Shown here one piece after another: positions 44,257 through 55,442 of a stretch of DNA of 64,000 nucleotides (positions are counted from its first letter, which is position 1; every line of letters begins with the position of its first letter). The stretch lies in the NCBI RefSeq assembly GCF_962719845.1, contig NZ_CAUIYF010000005.1, positions 1-64,000 on the forward strand, read 5' to 3'. Made by a program: the position numbers and the translations under genes. Source of the stretch: Neisseria uirgultaei (lineage in GTDB: Bacteria; Pseudomonadota; Gammaproteobacteria; Burkholderiales; Neisseriaceae). The notes under the pieces are model-generated. The model was not told where the DNA came from, searched no databases, and saw only the letters and a program-made list of their open reading frames with translations.

Positions 44257-44544
44257 ATGCAATTAGAGATTATCGGTAGTAAAATTTATACGGAACAAGA
44301 TTTTCATAATCAAATTTCAAAAATATTTTCTATACAAGATTATTATGGGAACAATCTTGATGCTCTGTGGGATTTATTAAGCACAAATGTAGAACGACCG
44401 ATTACTTTGGTATGGAAAGATGCTATGTTCTCAAAAAATCAATTAGAAAATATATTTATTGAAATAGTAAAGGTTCTAGAAAGAGTTAAGAAACAAGATG
44501 AAGATTATGGATTCGAAGAAAAATTTAATTATATTTTAGAGTAA
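44257..44544 (+). CDS. barstar family protein, orphan
   Basis: 95 aa with the barstar fold signature: YYGNNLDALWDLL (29-41) and VLERVKKQDEDYGF near the C-terminus. Barstars inhibit barnase-type RNases. No RNase gene is adjacent, so it may be an orphan immunity gene for a toxin delivered by other cells. Low GC like cadD and darT. Ribosome binding site is weak. Confidence 0.85.
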   Translation: MQLEIIGSKIYTEQDFHNQISKIFSIQDYYGNNLDALWDLLSTNVERPITLVWKDAMFSKNQLENIFIEIVKVLERVKKQDEDYGFEEKFNYILE

Positions 44545-44638
44545 GTAAACCCTAATTACATTACGTACACAGGCTTAAAACTCCCCAGAGCCAATGTAAG
44601 CAATCCGAAAGCATCTTCATGCAGAATCAAACCAAGCG

Positions 44639-45736
44639 ATGAATAAATTTTTCACCCACCCCATGCGCCCGTTTTTCGTCGGTGCGACGGTGCTTGCCGT
44701 ACTCGGCGCGTTGGTGTTTTTCATCAGCCCTGCCGCCGTTGTCCTGCACCGCCAAATTTTCTTGGAACTTATGCTGCCGGCGGCATACGGAGGTTTTTTG
44801 ACTGCGGCTTTGTTGGACTGGACAGGTTTTTCGGGCAACCTGAAACCTGCCGCTACTTTGATGGCGGTGTTGTTGCTTGTTGCGGCTGTTTTATTGCCGT
44901 TTTTACCGCAACTTGCCGCATTCTTTGTAGCGGCTTATTGGCTGGTGTTGCTGCTGTTCTGCGCCTGGCTGATTTGGCTAGACCGAAACACCGACAACTT
45001 TGCCCTCTTAATGCTGCTTGCCGCGTTCACCGTTTTTCAGACGGCCTATGCCGTAAGCGGCGATTTGAACCTGTTGCGCGCGCAAGTGCATCTGAACATG
45101 GCAGCGGTCATGTTCGTGTCAGTTCGTGTCAGCGTCCTTTTGGGCGCGGAAGCCCTCAAAGAATGCCGTCTGAAAGATCCCGTATTTATCCCCAACGTCG
45201 TTTATAAAAACATCGCCATCACCTTCCTGCTGCTGCACGCCGCCGCCGAACTTTGGCTGCCCGCGCAGACCGCCGGTTTTACCGCGCTCGCCGTCGGCTT
45301 CATCCTGCTCGCCAAGCTGCGCGAACTGCACCATTACGAACTCCTGCGCAAACACTACGTCCGCACCTATTACCTGCTCCAGCTTTTTGCCGCCGCAGGC
45401 TATCTGTGGACAGGTGCGGTGAAACTGCAAAACCTGCCCGCCTCCGCCCCCCTGCACCTGATTACCCTCGGCGGCATGATGGGCGGCGTGATGATGGTGT
45501 GGCTGACCGCCGGACTGTGGCACAGCGGCTTTACCAAACTCGATTATCCCAAACTCTGCCGCATCGCCGTTCCCATCCTCTTCGCCGCCGCCGTCTCGCG
45601 CGCTGTTTTAATGAACGTGAACCCGATATTCTTCATCACACTCCCTGCAATTCTGACCGCTGCCGTGTTTGTGCTTTATCTCTTTACGTTCGTACCGATC
45701 TTTCGGGCGAATGCGTTTACAGACGATCCGGAATAA
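44639..45736 (+). CDS. nnrS: NnrS family membrane protein
   Basis: 365 aa with about 12 transmembrane segments. It carries the family start HPMRPFFVGA and histidines such as LRAQVHLNMAAVMF and LRELHHYELL that could bind haem. NnrS proteins protect against nitric oxide and its iron complexes and often accompany denitrification genes; nosZ is encoded 34 kb away. The gene contains an AG-type uptake sequence. RBS GATGAATAAAT region is weak (AAGCG). Confidence 0.85.
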   Translation: MNKFFTHPMRPFFVGATVLAVLGALVFFISPAAVVLHRQIFLELMLPAAYGGFLTAALLDWTGFSGNLKPAATLMAVLLLVAAVLLPFLPQLAAFFVAAYWLVLLLFCAWLIWLDRNTDNFALLMLLAAFTVFQTAYAVSGDLNLLRAQVHLNMAAVMFVSVRVSVLLGAEALKECRLKDPVFIPNVVYKNIAITFLLLHAAAELWLPAQTAGFTALAVGFILLAKLRELHHYELLRKHYVRTYYLLQLFAAAGYLWTGAVKLQNLPASAPLHLITLGGMMGGVMMVWLTAGLWHSGFTKLDYPKLCRIAVPILFAAAVSRAVLMNVNPIFFITLPAILTAAVFVLYLFTFVPIFRANAFTDDPE

Positions 45737-45738
45737 AA

Positions 45739-45768
45739 ATGCCGTCTGAAACGGTTTTCAGACGGCAT
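45739..45768. terminator. bidirectional uptake sequence terminator, nnrS/priA
   Basis: Inverted ATGCCGTCTGAA pair with 6 nt loop between convergent nnrS and priA. Confidence 0.85.
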
Positions 45769-45782
45769 CGGATTGCCAATAA

Positions 45783-47972
<2,190 letters not shown>

Positions 47973-48013
47973 GGTGTGTAAAAAATGTTTGAGGCCGTCT
48001 GAAAAAACGGAAG

Positions 48014-48682
48014 CTATTTGCACAAATACAAACAGTCTTTATCCAAGGTAAAGCCGTAACCCTGTTTCCACAAATCAAAATAAGGACGGAGAAAATCGCT
48101 GTCAGGTTTGGTGCGGTAAAGCGGGTATTGCAGATAGGCGGACAGGTAATAATCACAACTTACGGAATAATAGGCTTCGGACAACACTTGTTCGGGGCTG
48201 TTGTCATCTGTATTGCTCGTCTGCCATTCGCTGAATACCTCTCCCAACAAATCCTGAGTATCGTTAAACTCTTCCGCAGGCTCGCCCAAACGTATCTGTT
48301 TAATCGCTGCCAAGGCTGCAATCAGCTCTTCGTCTTCAACAAAGCGGGCAAATTCGCGCAACCCTTCCAACAAACGCTCACCCGTCTGTCTCACTTCTGC
48401 CTCATCTTGCGCAGGCGGACAGAAATAGCCGGGAATATAGCCGCCGTCGAGGATTTCTTGGTTGTGTTCGGCAGTGCTTTGATACACAGGCATGATGCGC
48501 GCCAGCAATTCCTGTCCCTTTTCCAAAGGTTCAAACACCGCAGCCACGCCTTCTCCGTCGGGCATAAAACCTTGAAACAAACCGTAGAAATAATCTTCCC
48601 AGCCATTATATTTATCTGCTGCCCGTGGCTCTTCGCCCAGCAGCTTAAACAGATATTCAGCGTATTCTTGTTGGTTCATCAT
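48014..48682 (-). CDS. uncharacterised protein upstream of priA
   Basis: 222 aa acidic soluble protein (NQQEYAEYLFKLLGEEP at the start, YSVSCDYYLSAYLQYPLY near the end). No signal peptide, membrane segment or motif I can assign. The start may be the first or second of two ATGs (48682, 48679). It reads toward priA with a 41 bp gap, and is bracketed by a 24 bp duplication of the priA start, which suggests it was inserted there. Confidence 0.65.
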   Translation of the reverse strand: MMNQQEYAEYLFKLLGEEPRAADKYNGWEDYFYGLFQGFMPDGEGVAAVFEPLEKGQELLARIMPVYQSTAEHNQEILDGGYIPGYFCPPAQDEAEVRQTGERLLEGLREFARFVEDEELIAALAAIKQIRLGEPAEEFNDTQDLLGEVFSEWQTSNTDDNSPEQVLSEAYYSVSCDYYLSAYLQYPLYRTKPDSDFLRPYFDLWKQGYGFTLDKDCLYLCK

Positions 48683-48771
48683 TTTTCTCAAAGTGTCGGT
48701 AAAATCTTTCAGTTGCCCGCAGCAAATCTTTCAGACGACCTCAAGCGGCACTAAAGTCCGCTCAGCCATCT

Positions 48772-48795
48772 GTTTACAGCGATGCGGTGGTAGAT
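48772..48795. repeat. 24 bp direct repeat, remnant of priA start
   Basis: Exact copy of priA 47946-47969. The adjoining start codon reads TAT instead of CAT on the plus strand (ATA on the coding strand), so it cannot start priA. Confidence 0.85.
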
Positions 48796-48936
48796 TATAC
48801 AAGCAGGCAAATCATTTTTTTGCGTATTTTAACAGCCGGAAGCTATTTTCAGACGATAAATTGAGCCTCGGCGCAATGCAGGCGCAACAGAGGTTTGATA
48901 CAATGCCGCTTTTCCAACACGCGCAATCATCTTTAT

Positions 48937-49728
48937 ATGAAAACCAAGTTAATCAAAATCTTAACCCCCTTTACCGTCCTCCCGCTGCTGGCCTGCGGGC
49001 AAACGCCCGTTTCCAACGCCAACGCCGAACCCGCCGTCAAAGCCGAGTCCGCCGCCCCCGTACAAGGAAAAGTCGGCGAAGCCTTGAAAGCACGCCTCGA
49101 AAAAATTTACGAATCCCAAGGTCTGAAAGTCATCAGCGTCAGCGAAACACCGGTCAGAGGCATTTACGAAGTCGTCATCAGCGGAAGGCAGATTATCTAC
49201 ACCGATGCAAACGCCGATTATCTATTTTCCGGCGAACTTCTTGACATCAACAACCGGAAAAACCTCACCGAACAGCGTATGGCAGATTTGAACAAAATCG
49301 ACTTCGCTTCCCTGCCTTTGGACAAAGCCATCAAAGAAGTACGCGGCAACGGCAAGCTGAAAGTCGCCGTCTTCTCCGACCCGGACTGTCCGTTCTGCAG
49401 ACGCTTGGAACACGAGTTTGAAAAAATGACCGACGTGACGGTTTACAGCTTTATGATGCCCATTGCCGGCCTGCACCCCGATGCCGCGCGCAAGGCGCAA
49501 ATCTTATGGTGTCAGCCCGACCGCGCCAAAGCGTGGACGGAATGGATGCGTAAAGGCAAATTCCCGGCCGGCGGCGGCATCTGCGACAACCCCGTCGCGG
49601 AAACTACTTCCTTGGGCGAACAGTTCGGCTTCAACGGCACACCGACCCTCGTCTTCCCCAACGGGCGCACCCAAAGCGGTTACAGCCCGATGCCCCAACT
49701 GGAGGAAATCATCCGCAAAAACCAATAA
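48937..49728 (+). CDS. dsbC: DsbC-type disulfide isomerase lipoprotein
   Basis: 263 aa. Signal peptide with LLACG lipobox, so a lipoprotein rather than soluble DsbC. N-terminal dimerisation domain (about 45-105) and thioredoxin-like catalytic domain with active site CPFC (SDPDCPFCRRLE) and cis-Pro GTPTLVFPNG. It reshuffles wrong disulfides in exported proteins. ATG 48937 gives the proper signal peptide. Terminator follows. Confidence 0.92.
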   Translation: MKTKLIKILTPFTVLPLLACGQTPVSNANAEPAVKAESAAPVQGKVGEALKARLEKIYESQGLKVISVSETPVRGIYEVVISGRQIIYTDANADYLFSGELLDINNRKNLTEQRMADLNKIDFASLPLDKAIKEVRGNGKLKVAVFSDPDCPFCRRLEHEFEKMTDVTVYSFMMPIAGLHPDAARKAQILWCQPDRAKAWTEWMRKGKFPAGGGICDNPVAETTSLGEQFGFNGTPTLVFPNGRTQSGYSPMPQLEEIIRKNQ

Positions 49729-49742
49729 TCCATCCGCAAAAC

Positions 49743-49772
49743 AAAAGGCTTGGAAAATTCCAAGCCTTTTTT
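49743..49772 (+). terminator. intrinsic terminator of dsbC
   Basis: AAAAGGCTTGGAA paired with TTCCAAGCCTTTT around AA, then T run, 15 bp after the stop. Confidence 0.88.
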
Positions 49773-49889
49773 GCGGAAAATGCCGTCTGAAAACCAATCC
49801 GCACTGAAAGTTGGCAAGCCAACAAACACATCCTAACCCATTGAATGATTGAAAATAATAAATTGAACAATACGAAACACACCGCCGTC

Positions 49890-49909
49890 ATTCCCACGCA
49901 AGTGGGAAT
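49890..49909. repeat. single dRS3 repeat
   Basis: ATTCCCACGCAAGTGGGAAT matches ATTCCC-N8-GGGAAT and is followed by the CTAGAACGTAGAATCTAAGA sequence that commonly accompanies dRS3 in Neisseria. Confidence 0.88.
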
Positions 49910-50002
49910 CTAGAACGTAGAATCTAAGAAACCGTTTTGTCCGATAAGTTTCTGCTTCAAAATGACCGGTCCGGCAGCTTCAGACGGCATCTTTGTCCAA
50001 CC

Positions 50003-51937
50003 TCAATCCTGTGCCAATGCGTCTATCGGATTGAGTTTGGCTGCTTTATTGGCAGGCATAAAGCCGAACGCGATGCCGATTCCGGTCGAACAGGCGACCG
50101 CCCCGATAACGGATGCCGCCGAAATGTCCATCGGGAAGTCGGTTACAAAGTGGTTGAACACGAGGCTGACGGCGGCGGACAAACCTACGCCGACCAAGCC
50201 TCCGATGATGCAGATTAACACCGCCTCAATCAAAAACTGCTGCAAAATATTGCCGCGCCGCGCGCCGATTGCCATCCGTATGCCGATTTCTTTGGTTCGC
50301 TCGGTAACGGACACCAGCATGATGTTCATCACGCCGATGCCGCCGACTACCAATGAAATCAGGGCGATGGAGGAAATCAGCAGCTTCATCGTGCCGGTGG
50401 TGCTTTCGACCATCTGCCTGATGCTGTCGCTGTTGTTCATGAAGAAGTCTTCCGTGCCGTGCCGCGCTTTGAGCAACTCGGTCAGCCCTTTTTCGGCAAC
50501 CCGGGTATTGGCATTGTCTTTGATTTTGACGGTGATGGAGTTGGTGTGGCTCTCGCCTGTGATTTGGTGCATCACCGTCGTATAGGGCGACCAAAGCATC
50601 AGCACGTCGGAATTGCCGAAAGCGTTTTCGTCTTTTTTCATCACGCCGATGACGGTCAAGGGGCGTTTCCTGAACAAAATGGTTTTACCCAACGGATCCG
50701 AATCCGCAAAGAGTTTGTCTTTGACATTTTGGTCGATGACGACGACTTGCGCGTCTTCTTTCACATCGTTCTCATCAAACAGCCGCCCCGTTTCCAGCTT
50801 CAGCCCGCGCACGTCGAAATATTGTTCGCCCACGCCGTACAAAGAAGCGGTCAGGTCGGTATTGCGGTAAGTCAGCGTGCCGCCGCTCGAAGTCATAGGC
50901 GTGGCGGAAGCAACGTAGCTTTGTTTGGCGATGATTTTTGCATCGTCTATGGTCAGGGTTCTGATTTTGCCGCTGCGCCTGTCGCCGAAGCCGCGCCCGG
51001 GGAAGATGCTGATGGTGTTCGTCCCCATCGAACTGATGTCTTCGAGGATTTTTTTCTGCGAACCGTTGCCCAATGCGACGACGGAAACCACCGAAGCGAT
51101 ACCGATGATGATGCCCAGCATCGTCAGAAGCGAACGCATTTTGTGCGCCAATACTGCTTGCACCGACATTCTGAAGGCTTCGACAAACTGGTCGTAATAA
51201 AACGACCACGAGGCTTTTTCCTGAATCCTCCCGACCTTGCTTGTGGGGATTTCGGGATTTTTCGAGGTGTCGGAAATGATTTCGCCGTCCCGGATTTCGA
51301 TGACGCGGTTGGCGTTGGCGGCAATGCCGGGGTCGTGCGTGACCATAATGACGGTATGCCCAGCTTCGTGCAGCCTGCGGATGATTTCCATCACGTTTTT
51401 GCCGCTGGCGGTATCGAGCGCGCCGGTCGGCTCGTCGGCGAAGATGATTTCTCCGCCGTTCATCAGGGCGCGGGCGATGGAGACGCGCTGCTGCTGTCCG
51501 CCCGAGAGTTCGCCGGGCTTGTTGCCCTCTTTGCTTGCCAAACCCAAATCCTGCAACAACTTCTCCGCCCGCGCGGAACGCTCTTTGCCGCCCGCGCCCA
51601 TATACACGGCTGGCAGCGCGACGTTATCCCTTGCGGTCAGCGAGCTTAAGAGGTTGTAGCGTTGGAAGATGAAACCGAAGCGTTCGCGGCGCAATGCCGC
51701 CAGCTCGTCAGGCTGCATTTTGGCAGTTTCGATGCCGTCGATTCGGTACGAACCGGAACCGGCGGTATCCAAACAGCCGAGTATGTTCATCAGCGTGGAC
51801 TTGCCCGAACCGGACTGCCCGATGATGGCGACAAAATCGCCCTTCTCTATCGACAGGCTGATGTCTTTCAAAATATGGACGCGGTTCTCGCCGCTGCCGA
51901 AATAGCGGTTGATGTTTTTACATTCGATCAAGCTCAT
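50003..51937 (-). CDS. macB: macrolide export ATP-binding/permease MacB
   Basis: 644 aa. N-terminal ATPase (Walker A GQSGSGKST near 39-47, LSGGQQQRVSIARAL, DEPTGALD), then one membrane helix near 270, a large periplasmic domain and three C-terminal helices with the FtsX/MacB permease motif (IGIRMAIGARRGNIL). Works with MacA and an outer membrane channel to export macrolides or peptides. Downstream of macA by 70 bp across an uptake-sequence hairpin. Confidence 0.95.
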   Translation of the reverse strand: MSLIECKNINRYFGSGENRVHILKDISLSIEKGDFVAIIGQSGSGKSTLMNILGCLDTAGSGSYRIDGIETAKMQPDELAALRRERFGFIFQRYNLLSSLTARDNVALPAVYMGAGGKERSARAEKLLQDLGLASKEGNKPGELSGGQQQRVSIARALMNGGEIIFADEPTGALDTASGKNVMEIIRRLHEAGHTVIMVTHDPGIAANANRVIEIRDGEIISDTSKNPEIPTSKVGRIQEKASWSFYYDQFVEAFRMSVQAVLAHKMRSLLTMLGIIIGIASVVSVVALGNGSQKKILEDISSMGTNTISIFPGRGFGDRRSGKIRTLTIDDAKIIAKQSYVASATPMTSSGGTLTYRNTDLTASLYGVGEQYFDVRGLKLETGRLFDENDVKEDAQVVVIDQNVKDKLFADSDPLGKTILFRKRPLTVIGVMKKDENAFGNSDVLMLWSPYTTVMHQITGESHTNSITVKIKDNANTRVAEKGLTELLKARHGTEDFFMNNSDSIRQMVESTTGTMKLLISSIALISLVVGGIGVMNIMLVSVTERTKEIGIRMAIGARRGNILQQFLIEAVLICIIGGLVGVGLSAAVSLVFNHFVTDFPMDISAASVIGAVACSTGIGIAFGFMPANKAAKLNPIDALAQD

Positions 51938-51962
51938 AATGTTCCGTCAATCAGTATGATAA

Positions 51963-51998
51963 ATGCCGTCTGAAACCGTTTCCGTGTTCAGACGGCAT
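51963..51998. terminator. uptake sequence pair between macA and macB
   Basis: Inverted ATGCCGTCTGAA pair with 12 nt loop. It could lower macB expression relative to macA. Confidence 0.75.
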
Positions 51999-52007
51999 AT
52001 TCGTTTA

Positions 52008-53183
52008 TCAGCGCGGCGGTCCGCCCATGACGCGTTCGCTGCTTTCCTGTTGCTCGGCGGCGGTCATTTCGGAGATAACCACTTTGTCCCCCTCTTTCAA
52101 ACCGCTTTTCACTTCGGTATTCATACTGTCTTTCATACCGGTCCGGATTTCGCGTTCCACTGCTTTGCCGTCTGCACCCAACACGCGTACGAACGCCTTG
52201 CCGCCGCGATTTTTCACGGTCAGTGACGGAATAATCAGCACATTTTTCACACCGTCGATTTCAACCGTATTCTGCGTCGTCATCCCCGTGGCGAGTTTGC
52301 CGTCCGGATTGGGCACAAACGAACGGGCATAATAATAGACCGCATTGGAAGCCGTATCCGTACTGCTGTTGTAGCCGCCCGACGACATCGTGGTCAGCCC
52401 GGGGTCGACGCTGTCGAGCTTCGCCTTAATCGGCGTATCCGGTTCGGACAAAATCGTAAACGAAATATCCTGCCCCGCCTTCACCTTGGTAATATCGCCC
52501 TCGGCAATCTGCATTTTGTTCAACATCATATCCAAATTGGCAAGCTGGATAATCGTCGGTGCGGACTGCGCCGCGTTCACAGTCTGCCCCTCTTCCACGG
52601 GAATCGCCACCACCGTGCCGTCCATCGTCGCAGTAATGCGCGTGTAGCCCAATTCCGACTCGGCGGTATTGATGGAAATTTTGCTCTGTCTGATTAGAGC
52701 CTTCAGCTCGGCAACATTGGCTTTGGCGGCGGCAAGCGCATCCTGCGCGCTTTCCAAATCTTCTTTAGAGGTCGCATCATCCTTCCACAACGCCGTCTGA
52801 CGCTTATATTTCTTCTCCGCGCTGCCCAATGCAATCTGTGCCGACACCAGCTTCGCCTGATACGTTTCCAATTTGGATTTTTCCGTATTGAGCGTGTTGG
52901 TCTGCGTGGTCGAATTAATTTCCGCAATCAAATCGCCCTTTTTGACCTGTTGCCCGAGTTTGACATAAAGCTTCTTAATCTGCCCCGAAGCCTGCGCGCC
53001 GACCGATACCAGATTCGACGGCGAAATCTCCCCTGTTGCAGAAACCGTCCGGCTGATGTCGCCGCGCCTGACCGTTTCCGTAATATAAGAAACCTGCGGT
53101 TCGGGCTTCAGATAAGACCATCCGCCCCAAACCGCTGCCGCCGCGACTGCCGCAACAGCCGCCCATTTCATCATTTTTGCCAT
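52008..53183 (-). CDS. macA: membrane fusion protein MacA
   Basis: 391 aa periplasmic adaptor. N-terminal membrane anchor (about 6-24), barrel-sandwich half motifs (VSVGAQASGQIKKLYVKLGQQVKKGDLIAEI), a long coiled-coil hairpin (about 90-190) and beta-barrel domain with Gly-rich C-terminus. ATG 53183 gives MAKMMKWAA, the family N-terminus; the frame stays open 105 bp further. Pairs with MacB. Confidence 0.95.
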   Translation of the reverse strand: MAKMMKWAAVAAVAAAAVWGGWSYLKPEPQVSYITETVRRGDISRTVSATGEISPSNLVSVGAQASGQIKKLYVKLGQQVKKGDLIAEINSTTQTNTLNTEKSKLETYQAKLVSAQIALGSAEKKYKRQTALWKDDATSKEDLESAQDALAAAKANVAELKALIRQSKISINTAESELGYTRITATMDGTVVAIPVEEGQTVNAAQSAPTIIQLANLDMMLNKMQIAEGDITKVKAGQDISFTILSEPDTPIKAKLDSVDPGLTTMSSGGYNSSTDTASNAVYYYARSFVPNPDGKLATGMTTQNTVEIDGVKNVLIIPSLTVKNRGGKAFVRVLGADGKAVEREIRTGMKDSMNTEVKSGLKEGDKVVISEMTAAEQQESSERVMGGPPR

Positions 53184-53408
53184 ATTTTCAATTCTCTGTA
53201 TGCGCCAATCCCATAAATCGGAAGCGGATTCTACCGCAAGTCCCTGCCCCATCCAAGGCGGCAAACTGCCGACGATAAAAATAACCATTTGTTTTAAATG
53301 GCTTATACAATCTGCTTTCCCGAAAATTTCAATCCGTTTACATATTCCGCCATTTCCGATACGGCGTTATAATGCCGTCCGCAAACAACCAAATGGAAAC
53401 ACATTGCT

Positions 53409-53798
53409 ATGAAAAACGTTCAAAAAGGCTTTACGCTGACCGAGCTGCTGATTGCCGTCGCCATCCTCAGCATCCTGACGCTCATCGCCTACCCCTCCTA
53501 TAAAACCTACACCCGCCGCATCCGCCTGTCGGAAGTCAAATCCACCCTGCTGATGAACGCGCAAAACTTGGAACGTTACTACCTCCAAAAAGGGACGTTT
53601 GAGAACTACGACGAAACCAAACTGAAACAAAACAAATATTTCGACATTACCTTAAGCAAAGTCAGCCCCGACCACTTCACCCTTCAGGCCGACCCCAATC
53701 GGGCGACCAACGAAGGCGAAACCTGCATCGTTACGCTCAACGACGGCGGCACGCTTTCCGCCGCCGGCAGCGGGCAGGACTGCCCGGACTTCGACTGA
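53409..53798 (+). CDS. pilV: PilV-type minor type IV pilin
   Basis: 129 aa prepilin. Class III signal KG|FTLTE with cleavage after G7, F8 as first mature residue and E12 at +5, then a hydrophobic helix (to about 30). C106 and C125 should form the D-region disulfide. It resembles meningococcal and gonococcal PilV, which modulates adhesion and DNA uptake balance. Same gene neighbourhood (macAB, adhP) as in those species. Confidence 0.85.
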   Translation: MKNVQKGFTLTELLIAVAILSILTLIAYPSYKTYTRRIRLSEVKSTLLMNAQNLERYYLQKGTFENYDETKLKQNKYFDITLSKVSPDHFTLQADPNRATNEGETCIVTLNDGGTLSAAGSGQDCPDFD

Positions 53799-53828
53799 CC
53801 CTCCGCCGAAGCCCCCAAACCCGTAAAA

Positions 53829-53858
53829 ATGCCGTCCGGACACAGCTTCAGACGGCAT
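53829..53858. terminator. imperfect uptake sequence pair after pilV
   Basis: ATGCCGTCCGGA (degenerate) with a perfect complement-oriented copy after a short loop. The left arm has changed two bases from the consensus. Confidence 0.65.
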
Positions 53859-54078
53859 CTTTACAGGTTTGCCCATCCGGTTTTTCAAACTTGAAACCTG
53901 CCGCCCCGCATCCGGCAACCTCCACGATGCCGCGCCTCTCCAGTTGTTATAATATAACATATAATCCATATTTTTCAACAACATACTATTTGACCCGCAA
54001 GGTGCGGAAGCGTATGCTTATCCTTATATCGGACAACATTCCGTTTACAGGTTTTTTACCTTGAAAAGGAGCGCAATC

Positions 54079-55125
54079 ATGAAAATGCAGGCAGTTGTTG
54101 TGAATAAAAATGTAGCGGGCGATGTGGAAGTAGTCGAACGCGAGGTTCGCCCGTTGGAATACGGCGAGGCATTGGTCGAAGTCGAATATTGCGGCGTGTG
54201 CCATACCGACCTGCACGTTGCGGCAGGCGACTACGGCGATAAACCGGGCCGCGTGCTGGGACACGAGGGCATCGGTCTGGTTAAAGAAGTTGCCGACGGT
54301 GTGAAAAATCTGAAAGTCGGCGACCGCGTCAGCATCGCCTGGCTGTTCCAAAGCTGCGGCTCTTGCGAATACTGCAACACCGGCCGCGAAACCCTGTGCC
54401 GTTCCGTATTGAACGCGGGCTACACCGCCGACGGCGGTATGGCGACCCACTGCATCGTCAATGCGGATTATGCGGTCAAAGTCCCCGACGGACTCGACCC
54501 CGCCCAAGCGTCCAGCATCACTTGCGCCGGCGTTACCTGCTACAAAGCCGTGAAAGTGTCCGGCGTGCGTCCGGGACAGTGGATTGCCATCTACGGCGCG
54601 GGCGGTTTGGGCAACTTGGGTGTCCAATACGCGAAAAAAGTGTTCGGCGCGCACGTTGCCGCCATCGACATCAACGACGACAAGCTGGCGTTTGCCAAAG
54701 AAACCGGCGCGGATTTGGTTGTCAACGCCGCCAAAGAAGACGCTGCCAAAGTGATTCAGGAAAAAACCGGCGGCGCACACGCTGCGGTCGTAACCGCCGT
54801 ATCTGCTGCCGCATTCAACTCTGCCGTGGATTGCGTCCGTGCGGGCGGACGTGTGGTTGCCGTCGGTCTGCCGCCGGAATCGATGGATTTGTCCATCCCG
54901 CGTTTGGTTTTGGACGGCATCGAAGTGGTCGGCTCGCTGGTCGGCACGCGCAAAGATTTGGAAGAAGCCTTCCAATTCGGCGCGGAAGGTTTGGTTGTGC
55001 CCAAAGTCCAACTGCGTGCTTTGGATGAAGCTCCGGCGATTTTCCAAGAAATGCGCGAAGGCAAAATCACTGGCCGTATGGTAATCGATATGAAAAAAGA
55101 ATGCGGCTGCGGCCACCACCGCTGA
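54079..55125 (+). CDS. adhP: zinc-dependent alcohol dehydrogenase
   Basis: 348 aa NAD-dependent medium-chain dehydrogenase. Catalytic zinc ligand in CGVCHTDLH, structural zinc cysteines in CGSCEYCNTGRETLC, and NAD fold GAGGLGNLG. ATG 54079 follows AAAAGGAG; the frame is open to 54061. Corresponds to AdhP of the same neighbourhood in meningococci. Terminator pair follows. Confidence 0.93.
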   Translation: MKMQAVVVNKNVAGDVEVVEREVRPLEYGEALVEVEYCGVCHTDLHVAAGDYGDKPGRVLGHEGIGLVKEVADGVKNLKVGDRVSIAWLFQSCGSCEYCNTGRETLCRSVLNAGYTADGGMATHCIVNADYAVKVPDGLDPAQASSITCAGVTCYKAVKVSGVRPGQWIAIYGAGGLGNLGVQYAKKVFGAHVAAIDINDDKLAFAKETGADLVVNAAKEDAAKVIQEKTGGAHAAVVTAVSAAAFNSAVDCVRAGGRVVAVGLPPESMDLSIPRLVLDGIEVVGSLVGTRKDLEEAFQFGAEGLVVPKVQLRALDEAPAIFQEMREGKITGRMVIDMKKECGCGHHR

Positions 55126-55149
55126 TTTGACGTGGCGGTACACATCGAA

Positions 55150-55178
55150 ATGCCGTCTGAACACTGTTCAGACGGCAT
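55150..55178. terminator. inverted DNA uptake sequence pair after adhP
   Basis: ATGCCGTCTGAA and complement with a short loop and T4, 24 bp after the adhP stop. Confidence 0.8.
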
Positions 55179-55221
55179 TTTTTATGGATTTGGATTTGAT
55201 TTTAATCTGTTCTGTTTGAAA

Positions 55222-55376
55222 TATAGTGAATTAACAAAAATCAGGACAAGGCGGCGAGCCGCAGACAGTACAGATAGTACGGAACCGATTCACTTGGTGC
55301 TTCAGCACCTTAGAGAATCGTTCTCTTTGAGCTAAGGCGAGGCAACGCTGTACCGGTTTAAATTTAATTCACTATA
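55222..55376. repeat. Correia repeat enclosed element, long form
   Basis: A 155 bp element between TATAGTGAATTAACAAAAAT and its inverted counterpart, with the same internal segment as the copy at 4444. The left terminus is of the alternative type (AACAAAAATCAGG). It separates adhP from the smc 3-prime end. Confidence 0.93.
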
Positions 55377-55442
55377 CCGTCTGAAAACCCGTATCGCAAC
55401 ACGTCATTAAAAACGGCAAGATTCAGCCGTTCTGCAACCCGT

